In this document: piece after piece, positions 3,164 to 5,330 of the stretch
Numbering within the stretch: position 1 is the stretch's first letter
Layout: each line of letters opens with the position of its first letter
NCBI GenBank assembly: GCA_913776795.1
Contig: CAJYRH010000283.1
Coordinates: 1 to 5,330 of the forward strand
Reading direction: 5' to 3'
Length of the DNA stretch: 5,330 bases
DNA from: an uncultured Pseudorhodoferax sp.
GTDB taxonomy: Bacteria > Pseudomonadota > Gammaproteobacteria > Burkholderiales > Burkholderiaceae
Notes under the pieces: model-generated
Database searches by the model: none
Told to the model about the DNA's origin: nothing
What the model saw: the letters and a program-made list of their open reading frames with translations, nothing else
Program-made: the position numbers and the translations under genes

Positions 3164-5330
3164 CTAGGGCATGGCGGGCGCATCGGGCACGCCCGCGTTG
3201 GATGGCAGCGGCCGGCACGCCAGTGGTCCGATGCGGACGATGCCCGAGGCCTGCGCGTCCAGCGTGAAGCGTGCACGGCAGCTCTCCAAGCCAGGCCCGC
3301 GCACCAGCAATTCGTTGTCCAGCCCCAGTCCCTCCAGGTAGACCTGGCCGTCCCAGCCCAGCGTGGCAGTGCGGCCCGAGCCCAGGTGTTGCACCGACAG
3401 GCCGACGGGCAGCGGCTGGCCGGCGGCGTCCACCAGCGTGACGCTGGCCGCGCGGACCTTCTGGATCGGAAAGCGCAGCAGTGCGCCACTGCCTGCCGCG
3501 AGCAGAACCCGCTGCTCGGACTGGGCCAGCTGCATCTCTTCGGGCAGGTCCAGCAGATCGATCTCGAAGCGCGCCGGGTAGTAGGCGTTGACCCCTGGCA
3601 CCAGCAGGTGGCCGCGCGTGTTGGTGCGGCCGATGACCTGGTTCTCAAAGCGCACCGGCACGTCGCCCACGCCGGTCGACACCAGCGCGAAGGCATCGTT
3701 GATGCGGTTCGCCGCGAACCAGCCACCGTCCATCGCGACGACCGACCCGCTGGCCCCCGCCCAGGTGCTGCTGCGCCCGCCCTGGGCGTACGCGCCGCCC
3801 TGCAGTTGCAGGGTGTCGCCGCGCCAGGTCAGGCTGCCCTGGCGGTAGTCGTCAGGGCCGGCGCCGTTGGCGTACGACAGGTTCCAGCCCAGGCCGCCGT
3901 CCGGTGGCGGCGTGCGGCTGTACTGCAGCTGACGGCCGAACCCGTTGCGCTCGCGCGTGCCGACCAGGCTCACCGCCCCGCGGTCGCCGAGCAGCAGCGT
4001 CCATTGCAGCTGCACGAGGTAGTCCCGGCCCCCGACGGCCTTGTTCAAATTGACAGACAGGAAGCTGCTGCTGCCCAGCGCGCGTGAATAGGTGGCCGTG
4101 GCCACGCGGTTGCGCGTGCCGTCCAGCGCCTGGGCGTCGAAGTAGCCGACCGCGACCGCACCGAGTGCGCCCAGCGACAGGCTGGTCGTCACCTGCGTGT
4201 TGCTGCGGCTGCCGGCGGCGCCCTGCGCCCGGTCCAGCCCGGCCAGTTCGCGCCAGCCGGCGCTGCGGCCGGTGTGCTGCAAGGCCAGGCCGAAACGTGG
4301 GGCGTTGTACTGGTAGCCGGCGGTCCATTGCAGGCCGGCGCCGCCGTGCGCCAGCGCGCCGTTGACCACGCCGTGGCCGCCCAGCGCCACCACTGCACCG
4401 CCGCCGGCGACGGCCAGGCCGCGCGCCAGCTCGCTGCGCGCCTCCAACGTCACCGCATCGCTGAAGCCGTAGCGCCAGCTGCCGCTGGCCACGGCGCGGC
4501 CGTAGCCGAAGTTGTCCTGGCCGTAGCCGCGGCGCAGCGCGCCGGCCGACAGCGCATAGTCGTCGGTGCCCGCCTTGAGCAGCGTGCTGGCCACGTAGAA
4601 CGGCACCGTCGTGAGCACCTGGCGGCCGAGCGCGTCGGTGGTCACGACGGCCGCCTCGCCGGCGCCCGTGATGAAGGGCATGGTGTTGAGCGTGAACGGC
4701 CCGGGCTGCACGTTCTCGCGGCCCGCGCGCTGGCCGTTGATGAACAGGTCCACGGCCGAGGGCACGGCGGCCTGGCCCGAGAAGCTCGGCAACGGGTAGG
4801 GCACGAGGTCGGGCCGGATCGCGAAGTTGCGCGCCAGCTGGATGCCGCCGATGCGCACCGCGCTGCCCCAGGGCAGCGTGGCCGTGATCAGGTCGCCGGC
4901 GGTCACGGTGCGCACGGCGTCCGTGTCGGAGTGGCGCCAGCTGGTGTCGTAGCGCAGGTAGCCCTGGCTGCCGGAGAAGTCGCTGCCGGCAACGGCACTG
5001 CCGCCGCCCGTGCGGGTGCGGCGCGCCACGCCGGTGTTGGACAGGAGGCCCCAGGGCCCGAACCAGCGCTGCTCGGTCCACAGCGCGGTGCTGGACTCGG
5101 CACGGCCCGGGTTGCTGGCGTACAGCTCGTAGTTCAGCAGGAAGCCGCGTCCCACCAACGGGCGCAGCCGCTCGACCGGCGCGCCGCTGCCCAGCTGCTG
5201 CGCGGGCAGCCAGGCCGGCGGCAGCATGAGCTCCAGCCGCTGGGCCACGCTGTCGTAGCGCACACCCAGGCCCTCGATGCGGTCGACCGCCACCAACTGG
5301 CCCCCTGTGGCCGGTGTGCGCACATGCAGC
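3164..5330 (-). CDS. Outer-membrane usher of an archaic (sigma/Csu-type) chaperone-usher pilus; N-terminus outside window
   Basis: The frame is open to the right edge, so the signal peptide and most of the N-terminal periplasmic domain (roughly 110-130 residues, judged from usual usher length) are missing. The GTG at 5323-5321 is internal. Numbering from it, residues 18-40 (VRYDSVAQRLELMLPPAWLP) close the N-terminal domain. From about 60 to 550 alternating hydrophobic strands form the outer-membrane beta-barrel, interrupted by the plug domain at about 189-234 (VDLFINGQRAGRENV, then PGPFTLNTMPFITGAGEA). From about 556 come the two C-terminal periplasmic domains: VRFENQVIGRTNTRGHLLVP, then ASVTLVDAAGQPLPVGL through RIGPLACRPL, with a probable disulphide C682-C703. 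Ushers take chaperone-subunit complexes, catalyse donor-strand exchange and export the growing pilus. The next gene encodes a two-domain SCPU protein, which identifies the archaic branch (CsuD-like). Chaperone and pilin genes are expected upstream, beyond 5330. No frameshift or internal stop is seen. Confidence 0.95.
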   Translation of the reverse strand, partial: LHVRTPATGGQLVAVDRIEGLGVRYDSVAQRLELMLPPAWLPAQQLGSGAPVERLRPLVGRGFLLNYELYASNPGRAESSTALWTEQRWFGPWGLLSNTGVARRTRTGGGSAVAGSDFSGSQGYLRYDTSWRHSDTDAVRTVTAGDLITATLPWGSAVRIGGIQLARNFAIRPDLVPYPLPSFSGQAAVPSAVDLFINGQRAGRENVQPGPFTLNTMPFITGAGEAAVVTTDALGRQVLTTVPFYVASTLLKAGTDDYALSAGALRRGYGQDNFGYGRAVASGSWRYGFSDAVTLEARSELARGLAVAGGGAVVALGGHGVVNGALAHGGAGLQWTAGYQYNAPRFGLALQHTGRSAGWRELAGLDRAQGAAGSRSNTQVTTSLSLGALGAVAVGYFDAQALDGTRNRVATATYSRALGSSSFLSVNLNKAVGGRDYLVQLQWTLLLGDRGAVSLVGTRERNGFGRQLQYSRTPPPDGGLGWNLSYANGAGPDDYRQGSLTWRGDTLQLQGGAYAQGGRSSTWAGASGSVVAMDGGWFAANRINDAFALVSTGVGDVPVRFENQVIGRTNTRGHLLVPGVNAYYPARFEIDLLDLPEEMQLAQSEQRVLLAAGSGALLRFPIQKVRAASVTLVDAAGQPLPVGLSVQHLGSGRTATLGWDGQVYLEGLGLDNELLVRGPGLESCRARFTLDAQASGIVRIGPLACRPLPSNAGVPDAPAMP

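Noticed and set aside
2495..4087. Plus-strand open frame of 530 codons opposite the usher and adhesin genes
   Set aside because: The product is rich in His, Ala, Val, Gln, Gly and Arg with no recognisable fold or ribosome binding site, while the opposite strand encodes two well-recognised pilus proteins. It is a shadow frame.
3852..5081. Second minus-strand frame of 409 codons inside the usher gene
   Set aside because: It is out of frame with the usher, Arg/Gly/Ala-rich and featureless, whereas the usher frame is continuous and has all expected domains.
5321..5323. GTG as the usher start
   Set aside because: It falls within the N-terminal usher domain, there is no signal peptide after it, and the frame stays open to the window edge.
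1..5330. Searched for tRNA/rRNA genes, CRISPR arrays, insertion sequences, attachment sites and long repeats
   Set aside because: None were seen by eye. The window is almost fully occupied by five protein genes with uniform composition and no sign of a mobile element.

Overview
The window is a very GC-rich, gene-dense piece of a bacterial chromosome. Strong third-position G/C bias, long spurious open frames on the opposite strands and the gene families present suggest a Gram-negative proteobacterium, most likely a betaproteobacterium of the Burkholderiales/Comamonadaceae kind. The lineage is inferred from style and family content, not from a marker gene.

Layout. (1) 1-1007, plus strand: the 3' end of a hybrid sensor kinase or phosphorelay protein, with the tail of one receiver domain, a complete second receiver, an Ala/Pro-rich linker and a C-terminal histidine phosphotransfer (Hpt) domain. 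(2) 1008-1691, minus strand: a complete OmpR/PhoB-type response regulator. Its stop codon abuts the kinase stop codon on the other strand, so TGATCA at 1005-1010 ends both genes. (3) 1692-1816: a short divergent intergenic region, the only real non-coding DNA here, with a candidate promoter and a small inverted repeat. (4) 1817-2206, plus strand: a small four-helix MAPEG-family membrane protein. (5) 2213-3160 and 3164 to beyond 5330, minus strand: the last two genes of an archaic (sigma-type, Csu-like) chaperone-usher pilus operon. These are a two-domain spore-coat-U (SCPU) protein that fits the tip adhesin position (CsuE-like) and, upstream of it, the outer-membrane usher (CsuD-like), whose N-terminus lies past the right edge.

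How the parts may fit. The usher would secrete and assemble the pilus and the two-domain SCPU protein would cap it. The genes for the chaperone and the other pilins would be expected beyond 5330. The kinase/Hpt protein and the OmpR regulator look like partners in a phosphorelay. Control of the neighbouring pilus is plausible, because BfmRS controls csu in Acinetobacter, but nothing in this sequence proves it. The MAPEG protein has no evident functional link to either system.

Nothing here amounts to a clearly undescribed system. The most interesting points are the zero-spacing convergent gene ends, the cysteine-bounded hydrophobic loop in the putative tip adhesin, the tight usher-adhesin junction without a ribosome binding site, and a nine-codon ORF that overlaps the MAPEG start codon.
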